A stretch of 64,000 bases of DNA from NCBI GenBank assembly GCA_907163345.1, contig CAJQUN010000128.1, positions 1 through 64,000 of the forward strand. The letters run 5' to 3'. Origin of the DNA: Haberlea rhodopensis (taxonomy: Eukaryota; Streptophyta; Magnoliopsida; Lamiales; Gesneriaceae). Made by a program: the position numbers and the translations under genes. The notes under the pieces were generated by a model, which saw nothing but the letters and a program-made list of their open reading frames with translations, made no database searches and was not told where the DNA came from. The first letter of the stretch is position 1, and every line of letters begins with the position of its first letter. Below, in pieces: positions 12,405 through 22,722 of the stretch.

Positions 12405-13158
12405 CACTTACTGTGTGCGCGAATCTTCACCATTTTTGAGCATTTTCCAAGTTCTAACACATACTCTTCAAACCCAAACATTCCAACAACTCAAATACCA
12501 AAATAACTCACTAAACCCACATGAAACACCTCAAAAATCATAACCCAACCACATACAATACATACCCAAAAACAAATCCACAAAAATCCCAAAATGCTAA
12601 CCCATTTCAAAATCAAACACCATCAAAACTTTAGGAAAGGTTCCATACCTCTTGAGGACTCCAAATCCTACCAAAAATATCACAAACAAAGATTTGTGAA
12701 GATTTCTCCTTCATAGCCTTGCCAAACTCGAAAATGGGAAGTAGGTTAGGGTTGGGGATGAAATTTGGGGATTTAAGAGTGATGGGTAAAAGTGAAATAA
12801 AGTGGGGGGTATAGTGGGGTTATAAGGGTTAATATTAAATTTGTACCCCATTAATTAACATGATGTATAAAATACCCCAGCATGGTATTTAAAAGCATTT
12901 TACAAAAATGCACCAAACTCCCAATAAATTCATGCTTTCCAAAATAATTGCCAACCATTACAATTAAATCATGCTAACACCCAATTTCCCAACATGCACA
13001 ACATGAACCCTGAAATGCACCCCCGGGTCACGCCTACCATGTGACTAAGCATTTCAACAAGATAATTAATTCCAACACATAAATCAATTATCACCATAAT
13101 TAATCATATAAACATCATTAATGCCCAAATGCATATAATTAATTTCGGGGATATCACA

Positions 13159-13375
13159 ATGTATTTGTGGACGTATTGGTATTTTGGAGTCTTGGTACTA
13201 TATATACAAAGTGCACACGGTATTTCATCATTGCACGAAATATCCTCTCTCTCTTGTACTGGGCCTGGTAATGGAAATAGAGATTGAGAGGTAATTATTG
13301 AAAACAGATGATTTTTAATGAATCACGATGTATTTGTGGACGTATTGGTATTTTGGAGTCTTGGTACTATATATA
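13159..13375 (+). repeat. Tandemly duplicated promoter core (169-bp period)
   Basis: The block starting ATGTATTTGTGGACG at 13159 starts again at 13328, with the same text through the TATATATA box (13199-13206 and 13368-13375) and the CATCATTGCAC block. The first copy has CACAAAGTGCACACGG-type changes. The LTR therefore has two potential start sites. Confidence 0.8.
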
Positions 13376-13776
13376 CCAAGTGGACACGGTGTTTCATCAT
13401 TGCACAAAATATCCTCTCTCTCTTCTATCCCCCTCTCTCCTCTCTTCCCACCCTTTCCCCCCAAACCCCTCTTTTTCTTCTCTTGAAGAAATGGCCGGAA
13501 GCTTGGCTCGGGAACCGGATTTCTCGAAGTAAGGTCGGTAATCTCCTTCCCCTCGCCTTTACCTTCGTTTTGATTGTAATATTGTTGTTTTTGGTTAAGG
13601 TATGTGTTGGGTTTGGATTTGGGGGATTTTTGGCTAAAATCCAAAGTTGAGTTTTTGAAGTTTTTTATTGAGTTTAGTTGGTGTATTGGAGGTGTTGGGG
13701 AAGTTAGGGGTGTTGGTTTTGAGTTTGGGTGTGAAAAACACCATTAAAGCTCGAATTTTTTGGAAACCCGCAGGTC

Positions 13777-13964
13777 GCGATCGATCGCGGCTTGGCGCCG
13801 ATCGATCGCGACATGTTACTGATTTTGGAAGGCGATGAACATTAGTGGCGATCGATCGAGAAAAGTGGGCGATCGATCGCGAGATGTGGCGATCAATCAC
13901 TGCTTATTTATTTTCGGGCAGTAGGATTGTGGCGATCGATCGTGGCTTGGCGCCGATCGATCGC
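13777..13964. repeat. CGATCGATCG palindrome cluster (LTR-D)
   Basis: Sites start at 13778, 13799, 13849, 13870, 13890 (degenerate), 13933 and 13954. The spacing within pairs is 21 bp, three times over. The outer bases are G and C. Confidence 0.88.
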
Positions 13965-14656
13965 GGTACTGTTCCCCTTTGATTTTCGAAAAAATTGGAA
14001 AATGTTGGGATTTTGGAATCGAGGTTTAAGTGGCCAGTTTCCGGGGCAATGTCTACATTCCAATGGGAATGCCAAACTTTTAAAATGGATTGGTTGGAGC
14101 CAAAGTTTAATAAAACGGAATTCTCGGTTGAGTTTTTGGCTATCATTTAAACTTATAAAATGGAATATTTTGGGTATTCTGCATGCCTTGCCAAGGGGCT
14201 TTTATTTCGGTAATCGTCATGGAGTGACGATAGGTTTAGAGGTTGTGAACGTGCTTGGGCACGTGGTTGCATGCTTATGTTTAATTGAGAGTTATTTGCA
14301 TGTTAGCACTTAACTCATCGGGTCGTGGGACTCAGGCAAGGTTGGACTCGAACTACGGAATTATAAGGTACGTATGACGTACGAGCATAACCCTTTATTA
14401 TAATTGAGTGCATGGTACACTGTATTGCAATGAATGTATATGGAAATGCATAGTATATGGTATTAGCATAAACGGATATTGAAATGCATGGTTTATGGTA
14501 ATTGCTACAAATGGATATATATATGCATTGGGAATTATATGGTGCCGCTTTTGAGCGAGCAATGATTGAGATGTTGTCGCCTTTGAGGGAACATCGGTTA
14601 TGACGCCACTGTTGTTGAGCATGCGTGAGAATGAAATGCCGCTATTGTAGAGCGAG

Positions 14657-16097
14657 TGATGTGACTAGAAATAGACGCATCTATTGCGTTTAATTGTTTA
14701 CGATTTGGTATGTTTTGATGGATAATTGATACATATGCTACCTAATCGTATATCTGTGTAATTGTAGGTGGAATCGAAGAAATCGAGCTAACTAAGGCGA
14801 ATAAAGGTCAAGAAAAGCTTTGGAGCTAATAAGGACTCAATGTAGATCAAGAAAAATGCTAAAATGTAATTTCAATAGAGGCGATCGACCGCATGAAGGA
14901 GGCAATCGATCGCCTATGGACAGAAAGTTGAGCAACAAAATTCACGAAGCGGCGATCGATCGCAAGAAAAGAGGTTACCGATCGCCAAAGCTCACTGGCC
15001 CCAAGCGATCGATCGCGAGAAAAGAAGCGATCGATCGCCTAAGGAAAATCGCCAAAATAAAAGAGCTAGCGATCAGTGTTTTGGAAAGATTGGATTCTTG
15101 ACTTCTTTCCTTCCTACATGGGCTCTAACCTACCCCATCAGCCTCCATACCTCAATATACTCGAAAATTAGTTTTTTTTAGAGAGAATTCAGACCTTAGA
15201 ATAGATTTTTGACTTTTTAGAATAATTTTCTTTGAATTTTGTAAAGGACGCTCGAAGAACGAAGATGGAATCAACAAGCCGGAATCATGCTTCGCTTAGT
15301 AACTTTCTTTTCTATTGATTGTTTGATGTTTTTAATACAATTTTTTGTTAGTTTTAGATTTAATTATGCAAGGCTAAACACCTTGATTCTTGGTTGAGGG
15401 ATACTTGCCTTTGGAATAGAAAGACTTGTGAAAATTTTGATTTGATTGTTGAATTTTCAATTCAATTTCAATTTGTTTTTCAGATTATGATTCTTATGAT
15501 TATCGTGTTTGATTGATAGATTGATCACCTAGTAATCACATACAATATCTAATGCTAATTGAGAAGCAACTAAGATTGATAATTACCTACTGTTGGTGTT
15601 ATTAAATTCTTAGGAAGAACGATTGGATAATTAATTCTAACGGCTGTAGTTCTTATTAATTAGATTCATCAAGCTTACTAGTTTTGAGAATATCATTGAT
15701 TTAATCTTAACGGCTGTAGTTTTGGTTAAAGATTTGATAAGAGTCGAATTGAATGCTGCTTTCTTTTTTACCACGATTAAGGTAAGTAAGGAATTAAATT
15801 TTCAATTGATGAATAATTGAATGAATTCATAAGATTAGTAATTTGATGATCAAGTGAATGATTTCCAAAGGTAAAGTTGACCGAAAACCAAGAATCGCTT
15901 CTTAATCTTGATAACTAGTTAATTGTTTGCTTTCATTTAATTTAGTTATAGTTAAAGAAATTCGATAACCCCCTATTTTGATACTTGTTAGCATAAAAGT
16001 GTTCACTTCCCTGTGGGATCGATCCCTACTCACGTTACTACATATTTACTGCTATTAACTAGAGGGTTAATTTGGGCGTACGCGATAAACACTACCA
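14657..16097 (+). repeat. Athila-like 5' LTR
   Basis: 1,441 bp, matching in reverse the solo LTR at 17297-18736. It shares no overall similarity with the Tekay-type LTRs, yet it contains the same paired palindromes (14880-15040). The section 15500-15900 is AT-rich, with the block CTTAACGGCTGTAGTT repeated near 15642 and 15706. Confidence 0.88.
14880..15040. repeat. CGATCGATCG palindrome cluster (Athila-like LTR)
   Basis: Pairs start at 14882/14903, 14953/14979 (the second site is shortened) and 15006/15028. The spacing is 21-22 bp where the sites are complete. The same pair geometry occurs in the unrelated Tekay-type LTRs. Confidence 0.85.
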
Positions 16098-16102
16098 AAT
16101 TT

Positions 16103-16120
16103 TGGCGCTGTTGCTGGGGA
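16103..16120 (+). other. Athila-like primer binding site
   Basis: TGGCGCTGTTGCTGGGGA lies five bases after the LTR end. This is the usual TGGCGCCGTTGCCGGGGA-type site (Asp tRNA) of Athila/Tat-like elements, with two C-to-T changes. Confidence 0.8.
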
Positions 16121-16188
16121 AGGCAATTACTTTTGTGTTAGCGTCACTTTATTTTATTTATTTCGTTTTATACTACTGTGGTTTGTTG

Positions 16189-17296
16189 ATGAGTAAAGGT
16201 GAACCCTCTGATCATGAAGAGAATTTTTACTACGATCCTGAGATCGAGAGGACACTACATCGGAGAAGAAGAGAAGCAAGGTTACTTGAGGAAGAAGAAG
16301 AGAGGAACATGATGGCCGCGAATCAAAGTTTGAGGTAGTTGGCGAATCCTAACTTGGATCAACAACCTCTCTGCATCACTTTCCCTGCTCTCGCGAATAA
16401 CGTAAGTTTCGAACTTAAATCTGGACTAATTCACTTATTGCCATATTTTCATGGTCTTGCAGGTGAGAACCCACACAAACACTTGATGGAATTCCACGTG
16501 GTATGCACTACAATGAAGCCGAGTGGAGTAACGGAGGAGCAAATCAAACTGAGAGCCTTTCCATTCTCTCTAAAGGATGCTGCTAAAGATTGGCTATTTT
16601 ACTTACCCTCTGGATCTATCACCACGTGGACGGATTTGCAAAGAGTCTTCCTAGAGAAGTACTTTCCAGCTTCAAGGGAAACTAACATAAGTAAGGAGAT
16701 CTATGGGGTGAAGCAATACCAAGAGGAGTCCCTGCACGAATACTGGGAACGATTTAATAAGTTGTGTGCAAGCTGCCCACAACATCAGATAAGTGAACAC
16801 TTGTTAATTCAATATTTCTATGAAGGTTTGCTTTCTGGTGACAGTAACTTAGTGGATGCGGCAAGCTGAGGAGCTTTCATTGATAAGACAGCGGAGGAGG
16901 CAAGGAACTTAATAGCTAACATGGTGGTCAACTCCCAACAATTTGGACATGTTCACCATGGACAACCGCCAAGAAAAGAGGTAATTGTATCCAATTTGGA
17001 ACAACAACTGATTGATCTAACTTTTCTTGTGCGTAATCTTGCAGGAAGCAACGTGGGGAAGATGAAGCCATTTGGAACCCACTGATGCATGCCCCTCACT
17101 ACAAGAGACAACCACGAGCACGTGAATGCAGCGGGAGGATTCCTAGGGCCACCACAAAGGGGCTATGACAATCCCTCGAACAATTACAATCAAGGGTGGA
17201 GGGACCATCCGAACCAAGGATATGGGAACCCACAGATGCACCAACCTCCACCCTATAGACCGCCATATCAGAGACCTCCACCACCTCCAGTGCACC
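16189..17296 (+). pseudogene. gag: Athila/Tat-like gag, broken
   Basis: Structural capsid protein of an LTR retrotransposon. All pieces are in one frame but are interrupted by TAG at 16336-16338, TGA at 16867-16869 and a further stop near 17082. The ATG at 16189 opens an acidic and then Arg/Glu-rich N-terminus. The 176-codon segment 16339-16869 carries the retrotransposon gag core (FPFSLKDAAKDWLFYLPSGS, then FLEKYFPASRE, then YWERFNKLCASCPQHQI). A Pro- and Tyr-rich tail follows and is cut at 17296 by a solo LTR; it resumes at 18742. Several stops are TGA or TAG, in keeping with decay of an old copy. Confidence 0.85.
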
Positions 17297-18736
17297 TGGT
17301 AGCGTTTATCGCGTACGTCCAAATTAACCCTCTCAAGTTAATAGCAATAACTATGTAGTAGCGTGAGTAGGGATCGATCCCACAGGGAAGTGAATACTTT
17401 TATGCTAACAAGTGTCAAAATAGGGGGTTTTCGAATTTGTTGAACTATAACTAAATCAAACGAAAGCAAATAAAAAATCTAGTTTATCAAGATTAAAAAG
17501 AGATTCTTGGTTTTCGATCAACTTTACCTTTGGAAATCATTCACTTGATCATCAAATTACTAAACATAAGAATTCATTCAATTATTCATCAATTGAAAAT
17601 TTAATTCCTTACTTACCTAAATCGTGGTCAAAAAGAAAACAACATTCAATTCGACTCTTATCAAATCTTTAATCAAAACTACAGCCGTTAAGATTTAATC
17701 AATGAACGTTTCAAAACTAGTAAGTTTGATGAATCTAATCAATAAAAACTATAGCCGTTAGAATTAATCATCCAATCGTTTTTCCTAAGAATTTAATAAC
17801 ACCAACAGCAGGTAATTATCAATCTTAGTTGCTTCTCAATTAGCACTAGAAAGTGTAAGTGATTACTAGGTGATCAATCTATCAATCAAACACAACAATC
17901 ATAAGAATCATAATCTGAAAAACAAATTGAAATCGAATTGAAAATTCAACAATCAAATCAAAAATTTCACAAGTTTTTCTATTCCAAAGGCAAGTATCCC
18001 TCAACCAAGAATCAAGGTGTTTAGCCTTGCATAAATAAATCTAAAACTAACAAAAATTGTATTAAAAACATTAAACAATCAATAGAAAAGAAAGTTACTA
18101 AAGCGAAGCACGATTCCGGCTTGTTGATTCCGTCTTCGTTCTTCGAGCGTTTTTACAAAAATTCAAAGAAAATTATTCTAAAAATTCATAAAAAATGTTC
18201 TAAGGTCTGAATTCTTCTCCAATGAGGCTGAAATCATGTAGGAAGGAAAGAAATCAAGAATCCAAGCTTTCCAAAACTCTGCTGGCGATCGATCGGTATC
18301 GCCAGCCTTTATTTTTCAGGCAGAATGTATCGGCGATCGATCGCGGATTTTGCTGATCGATCGTGGATTTTTAACGTTTTATGGCGAGTTACGTATTTTG
18401 GCCATAACTTTCTCATACAAACTCCGAATTTGACGAATCAGCTGTCCACTCGAAGATAACTCAAAGTTATACAACTTTTATATGTACCACATTTGCAAAA
18501 TTTGGCTCGAACATATATAAATTAGAGAAGAAAGGAGCAACATGTGTCTTTGATTCGGGTTTTTTCCTCTTTTCTTCAACTTTACACCTTTTTTCATCAT
18601 TTTAGCTTGATTTCTTCACCTATTCCTACATTTACACAAATATACATTAGGTAGCATATGTATCATATTATCCATCAAAACATACCAAAGCGTAAACAAT
18701 TAAACTCAATAGATGTGTCTATTTCTAGTCACATCA
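17297..18736 (-). mobile_element. Solo LTR of the Athila-like family, in gag
   Basis: 1,440 bp, minus strand, from TGGTAGCG to CACATCA, with a perfect 5-bp duplication GCACC at 17292-17296 and 18737-18741. It is the reverse of the 5' LTR at 14657-16097. It arose by insertion of a full element and LTR-LTR recombination. The inverted pair is therefore two separate insertions and not an ancestral inverted repeat. Confidence 0.95.
18285..18366. repeat. CGATCGATCG sites in the Athila-like solo LTR
   Basis: Sites start at 18286, 18334 and 18354. The last two are 20 bp apart. The partner of the first is reduced to GGTATCGCC. There are fewer sites than in the sister LTR at 14880-15040, so sites have been gained or lost since the copies split. 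Confidence 0.75.
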
Positions 18737-18741
18737 GCACC

Positions 18742-18855
18742 CTCCTTCTAACAAGTTAGAAAATATTATTAAAGTTATTGCTGAAAATAGCTTACAATTT
18801 CAACAGGAGACGAGGGAGAGCATCCAGAGTTTGACTACGCAAATGGGACAATTGA
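18742..18855 (+). pseudogene. gag: Athila-like gag, C-terminal remnant
   Basis: Continues the gag tail after the solo LTR. The text SNKLENIIKVIAENSLQFQQ and then SIQSLTTQMGQL is typical of the coiled C-terminal part of Athila/Tat gag. It ends in a join to foreign pol sequence. Confidence 0.75.
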
Positions 18856-19217
18856 GATCTTGCAGCGTATTGGTACTCTGGCGTACCGTTTGGCTTTACC
18901 GCCCTCTCTGTCTGGTATTCACGATGTATTCCATGTGTCTATGCTGATGTGTTGCACCCTTCAGAGGTGCAGTTTGAGTCCGATGTTTCCTATGTGGAGC
19001 GGCCTATCAGGATTCTGGATAGGGCAGACCGCAGGCTTCAGAACAAAGTTATTCCTATGGTCAAAGTACAGTGGGATCGTAGGGGTGTCGAGGAGGCCAC
19101 GTGGGAGACAGAGCGACACATGGTGCAGCATTAACCAGAACTATTTTCTGGTATGTGATTTATGTTTTATTTTATCTTGGGTAAGTGCATGCTAATTTCG
19201 AGGGCGAAATCTTATAA
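18856..19217 (+). pseudogene. pol: Tekay-type pol, C-terminal remnant with chromodomain
   Basis: Only the end of a chromovirus integrase is left. RIGTLAYRLALPPSLSGIHD and VFHVSML match the end of IN in element C. A deletion of about 26 bp near 18950 then shifts the frame to one reading SDVSYVERPIRILDRADRR and KVQWDRRGVEEATWETE, which is the chromodomain. TAA at 19132-19134 replaces a Tyr codon of element C. The purine tract and an LTR-B follow, so this is the 3' end of the LTR-B element whose 5' part was lost at 18855. Confidence 0.85.
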
Positions 19218-19229
19218 GTAGGGGAGTAT
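19212..19229 (+). other. Polypurine tract of the LTR-B element
   Basis: TATAAGTAGGGGAGTATT directly precedes the 3' LTR. Element C has the same text at 54912-54928. Confidence 0.75.
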
Positions 19230-19455
19230 TGTGATATCCCCGAAATGATTATGTGATTTTAATCATTTATTTAAATTATGATGATTTTTGGCGTTAATTC
19301 ATGGGGTTGAATTAATATTATTGAGGAGATACATTTCAGGGTGCATGTGATATATGTTGGGATTTTGGGGTTGTGGCATGTTTATTTGGGGTGTGTGTTA
19401 TTTGTTTTGGTGAAGCATGTTAAATAGGAATTGAAGTATTTTATTGAGAAAATAC

Positions 19456-19463
19456 TATAAATA
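19456..19463 (+). promoter_or_regulatory. TATA box, LTR-B
   Basis: TATAAATA, 227 bp into the LTR. The conserved block GTGAGGATATTTTAATACATCG follows and is shared with LTR-F near 32490, so it may include the cap site. Confidence 0.6.
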
Positions 19464-20394
19464 TCATGTGAGGATATTTTAATACATCGTGCTAAATACC
19501 GGGACCAAAACATAACACATCATACCACCCAACACCCAACCACCCCCCAACCCATACCAATCAACTGTGCATAAGCTGATTAATCACCCCACTTGGCACA
19601 ATCATTCAGCCTTCTCCTCCATTTCCAAATCTCGATCCTTCTCTCCCAAATAAACTCCAGCATCTGCTAAGCATAATCCTGAGGAGCCTTGCCTTTTTCA
19701 TTCCTTGGAAGCCTCTCAAAAATCGGAACAAAGTAGGGTGAGAAACCATGCCCTGTTTTCGATTTAAACTTGTTTAAGTTCTTGCTTTTGAGTAGTGTAA
19801 AAATGGCATGTTAGCTTAGGTTTCTTAAAACCTTCGATTTCAATGCTTACATGGTGTTATTATGAAGCTCTCAGTATTTTTCCTTGAGCATGTTACATGT
19901 TTTATGTTAAGGATTTAAGCATGTGAAAAAGGGTGTTCGAAAATCTGGGTAGATAACTGCCCTGTTTTTCTGGAAAAATGTGGAATGGGAGTGATATTGA
20001 GAAGGTGATATCATGCATGTTAGATGGGTTTTTGGTAAACCTTTGATGTGAATACATACATGGTATTTTGGTGAAATTACCAGCATATTTGTTTGAGCAT
20101 GAACTACGAGTTATGTGGTAGTTTTAGTGTTGTGAAGACGTATGCTCGAAAATTCTGGGCAAGGTCCTTATGCCCTGTTTTTCTGGAATCTTGGTTAAGT
20201 ACTTGTGTAAATGGACGACTTTATGCATGTGGATTTATATTTGCGGTGTAAATTTGATATGAATACACTCAGGGTAGTGTATTGTAGCTGCTAGCATAAT
20301 TGTTTAAGCATGTGGTGTATTTTATAAGCTAGATTTCAGGGTATGAAAATAGGTGTTCGAGAATTCTGGAAGGGTGTTTCTCGAACAGAGCATC

Positions 20395-20497
20395 TCGATC
20401 GATCGAAATTTAATCTCGATCGATCGAGCGAGGCAGAACCTTGGCTTTGATAGATGGCGTCTTCTCGATCGATCGAGAAGAGGGGCCGATCGATCGA
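20395..20497. repeat. Palindrome cluster, TCGATCGATCGA type (LTR-B)
   Basis: Two pairs, starting 20396/20417 and 20466/20487, each exactly 21 bp apart. The outer bases are T and A at most sites, unlike G/C in the copy at 10448 and C/G in the copy at 33990, although all three are LTR-B. The first pair can form a 13-bp stem with a 9-nt loop in RNA. Confidence 0.9.
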
Positions 20498-20661
20498 GAG
20501 ACCCAGAATGTTGAAAAATATAAATTGTTATATATTTTTTAATTTTTGATATTGGATTGTAATGAGACATCTAATATTGTGTTGTACACTGGTGTAGAGT
20601 CTTCACAGACAGCTACACAGCGCAGGGGATAGAGTCCCACAACACACTACATTTTGGAAAG

Positions 20662-21285
20662 GTACGTAAGCGACGTACGGGCATCCCAACGGTAACATGT
20701 ACTTTATGTTTGTCTTTTTGACACATGATGAATGCAATGTGATGCATTAAGAGTATGATACATGTTATTATGCATTGTTGTTGCATATTATACATTGTTG
20801 TTGCATATTGTGATGTGGAATAAAGAGGTGTATTCCACGAGTCAAGAGATATCACTGTATGTTTTAATGCTTATGCTTGTTATGTAGTAATGAAGCGGGG
20901 AAGATTGTACCGCTCATTATGAGATTATGTAGTAATGAAGCGGGGAAGATTGTACCGCTCATAATGAGATAATGTAGTAATGAAGCGGGGAGGATTGTAC
21001 CGCTCATTATGAGATGTTGAAGCAAGAAGCATTAAAATAACTGTTGATATATGACTCAAAAGCTATGTAAAGAAAGAGGTGATATGTCATGACATTATTT
21101 AAAGGATCCATAATTTCATATAATGTGTTTTATTATGAGTTATGGTACAGGGACAACCAATGGGCGTTATAAATGCTGGAAATACAGGAAGTGTTTTGTA
21201 TTATGATTATGCATTTACGTCTTACATTCATATTATGTTGAATATGAATTATGTTATGCTCATGTGTTGGAGGTTGTCTTTGTAG
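20662..21285 (+). other. Candidate leader intron in LTR-B
   Basis: Donor-like GGAAAG|GTACGTAAGCG, in which the donor is one arm of the hairpin GTACGT-aagcg-ACGTAC (20662-20678). Acceptor-like GGTTGTCTTTGTAG|GTGC at 21285. Length 624 nt. The matching interval is 517 nt in LTR-F, 655 nt in LTR-C and 612 nt in the solo LTR-B. The AGCGG hairpins fall inside it. Confidence 0.45.
20885..21025 (+). repeat. Three tandem AGCGG-CCGCT hairpins
   Basis: A unit of about 55 bp repeats three times. Each has a perfect 5-bp stem AGCGG/CCGCT around a loop GGAAGATTGTA (GGAGGATTGTA in the third). Confidence 0.85.
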
Positions 21286-21576
21286 GTGCTTTTGATGATG
21301 AGAACCAGGGTCGGGGTTGAAATGCTGAGCTTTAAGGAGTGCTACAGGATTAGCATGTTAGAGAATTTTTTTTTGTATAGCTTCTACATGAAGTAGAGTA
21401 AGACTGTAGTGTAATACCTTTTGTAGAAATATGTGAAATTCCTTTTTGAAACTTTTGGTACTGTAATCTCTTAAGCTCAGGTTAATCAACACGACTTACT
21501 ACTCTGATTTATCCATATGAATGTTTATTTCTCTTAATTGCACCTATTTGTATGTTTGAGATAACGGGGTCTCACA

Positions 21577-22722
21577 ACATCACAGTCTCTGTGTGATCGA
21601 GGAATATAAATCACAAAATTCCGTTGCAATATGTTCTCAATCCCATTGGGTACTTTTAAAGCCATGAAGTTACCTTCCGAGTTTCATTCATTTGGTTTAA
21701 ACTTGTTGACAATCCCAACATTTGACAATGCCAGTAACATCTTATCTCATATATCTCCATCGGAATTGAGGTCTCAGAGTCATATGCATCTTTCGTCTTC
21801 AGGGGTATATATTGTCTTCACAAATATGTACTTCACCGATAAGTACAGAGGTCAAATCAAATATTATCAGGAACGAATTATCAACTATTCAGTCGTAAAA
21901 ACTATTAGAAAAATATATGAAAGCTAAAAGGATCTCCTGTAGATACAAATTCTAAAGATTTCTGAGTTTGAACATCAATTGTTAGGCCTCTCTGATTTTA
22001 GAAATCAATGGCGGCTCAACTTGAAATACTGAGATGATGATGGAATTTCTGGTATGAGTGAAAAGCTCAGTCCCAAGCACAGATATCAACATGTAATTTG
22101 TGCTACGATCATAAGCTAGAATAGACTCGTAGACTTTAAGACTGAGGAAAGCCGTCGACATTCATTTGTCTAGGATGATATTGAGCTTCACCATCGTGAT
22201 CCTTTGAAAGATTCATCAACCTGCATTGCCTCTTATTCAGATCAGATTGAAAGACTAAATATTTAAGTTCTTGTGGTCTGAATAAAATAAATTTTTTCCC
22301 CCATATAATTAATGACGTCAATTGAGTAATAGGTTTATCCATTTTTCAAAAATAAAACTTTTCGATAAATCGGCATTTGGAATACCGCTAAACCATAAAA
22401 CATCGGACCTCATGAATATTAATAGGTCTTAGTCAGTTTAACATTTTTTGACCTTAATTGTATCCATAGAAATGCTACGTCGAGAAATGACGTGGCTCAA
22501 GAGTATCGCTTTGATCATCCAAAATTTCTATTTGGATAGCTTGGCATACATAATCATTTCCTAATAGGAAACTGAAAGATCTATTACAGATCTGTTCTAA
22601 TTTCTTTGGTGTCATAATGAATGACAAAAACAAATTCGCTGGTAAATCCAAAGAATCAATGGTACACTCGTCTGGTCAGAGAAATATCTGATTCGCTTGA
22701 GTTAATCGCAAAAGAGATGAGA
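21577..22722 (-). pseudogene. pol: Element E pol relic: RT end, RNaseH, IN
   Basis: A heavily decayed Ty3/Gypsy pol read on the minus strand, without a usable frame. At about 22560-22480, text like YAKLSK-KFW and LSHVISRRSISMDT marks the end of RT. At 22345-22130, SDLNKRQ and then YHPRQMNVDGFPQS marks the RNaseH C-terminus. At 21860-21700, LRPQFRWRYM and then CWDCQQV matches the IN zinc domain with its Cys pair. At 21690-21580, an IPEWKWE- and PRSQRGYD-like stretch leads into the IN core, which is cut by the LTR-B insertion. Upstream parts lie at 27592 and beyond, on the far side of El.D. It is the oldest-looking element here. Confidence 0.75.

Larger units (their letters stand above)
11532..13158 (-). 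mobile_element. LTR-C-like, partial, minus strand
   Basis: The right end TTTCGGGGATATCACA is an LTR start on the minus strand. Its first 300 bp match the 3' LTR of element C (54929 onward) almost phrase by phrase: GTTGAAATGCTTAGTCAC, GTGACCCGGG, TTTCAGGGT. It contains AGCGG mini-hairpins (11700-11840), the hairpin GTACGT-ctcact-ACGTAC (12039-12056) and a palindrome cluster. The rest is left of the window because LTR-B is inserted at 11531/11532. Confidence 0.82.
13159..14656 (+). mobile_element. LTR-D, partial, plus strand
   Basis: Plus-strand counterpart of the El.D LTRs. It has the same AACAGATGATTTTTAATGAATC lead-in, TATA region, palindrome cluster, CCATTGGAATG-type block and the hairpin GTACGT-atg-ACGTAC (14368-14382). 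It starts against the end of LTR-C and stops where the Athila-like element begins. Mini-hairpin text of AGCG/CGCT type fills 14540-14656. Confidence 0.8.
14657..18855 (+). mobile_element. Athila/Tat-like element, 3' truncated
   Basis: A 1,441-bp 5' LTR (TGATGTGAC to ACTACCA) is followed by a TGGCGC primer site and a Ty3/Gypsy gag of Athila/Tat type. A solo LTR of the same family interrupts the gag. At about 18855 the gag text switches without a break to the C-terminal pol of a Tekay-type element, so PR, RT, IN and the 3' LTR are absent. The join looks like an illegitimate deletion, since both sides share GAGAT. Confidence 0.82.
19230..21576 (+). repeat. LTR-B, 3' LTR, plus strand
   Basis: 2,347 bp from TGTGATATCCCC to GGGGTCTCACA. 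It is the only uninterrupted LTR-B in the window and serves as its reference. In order: TATA box 19456-19463, paired palindromes 20395-20497, core hairpin 20662-20678, three AGCGG hairpins 20885-21025, TACAGGGACAACCA box near 21147, acceptor-like TGTCTTTGTAG|GT at 21285. Its right end lies inside the IN relic of element E. Confidence 0.92.

Noticed and set aside
17297..18736. Inverted terminal repeats of a DNA transposon
   Set aside because: The unit has LTR ends and its own GCACC duplication, so it is a separate solo LTR.
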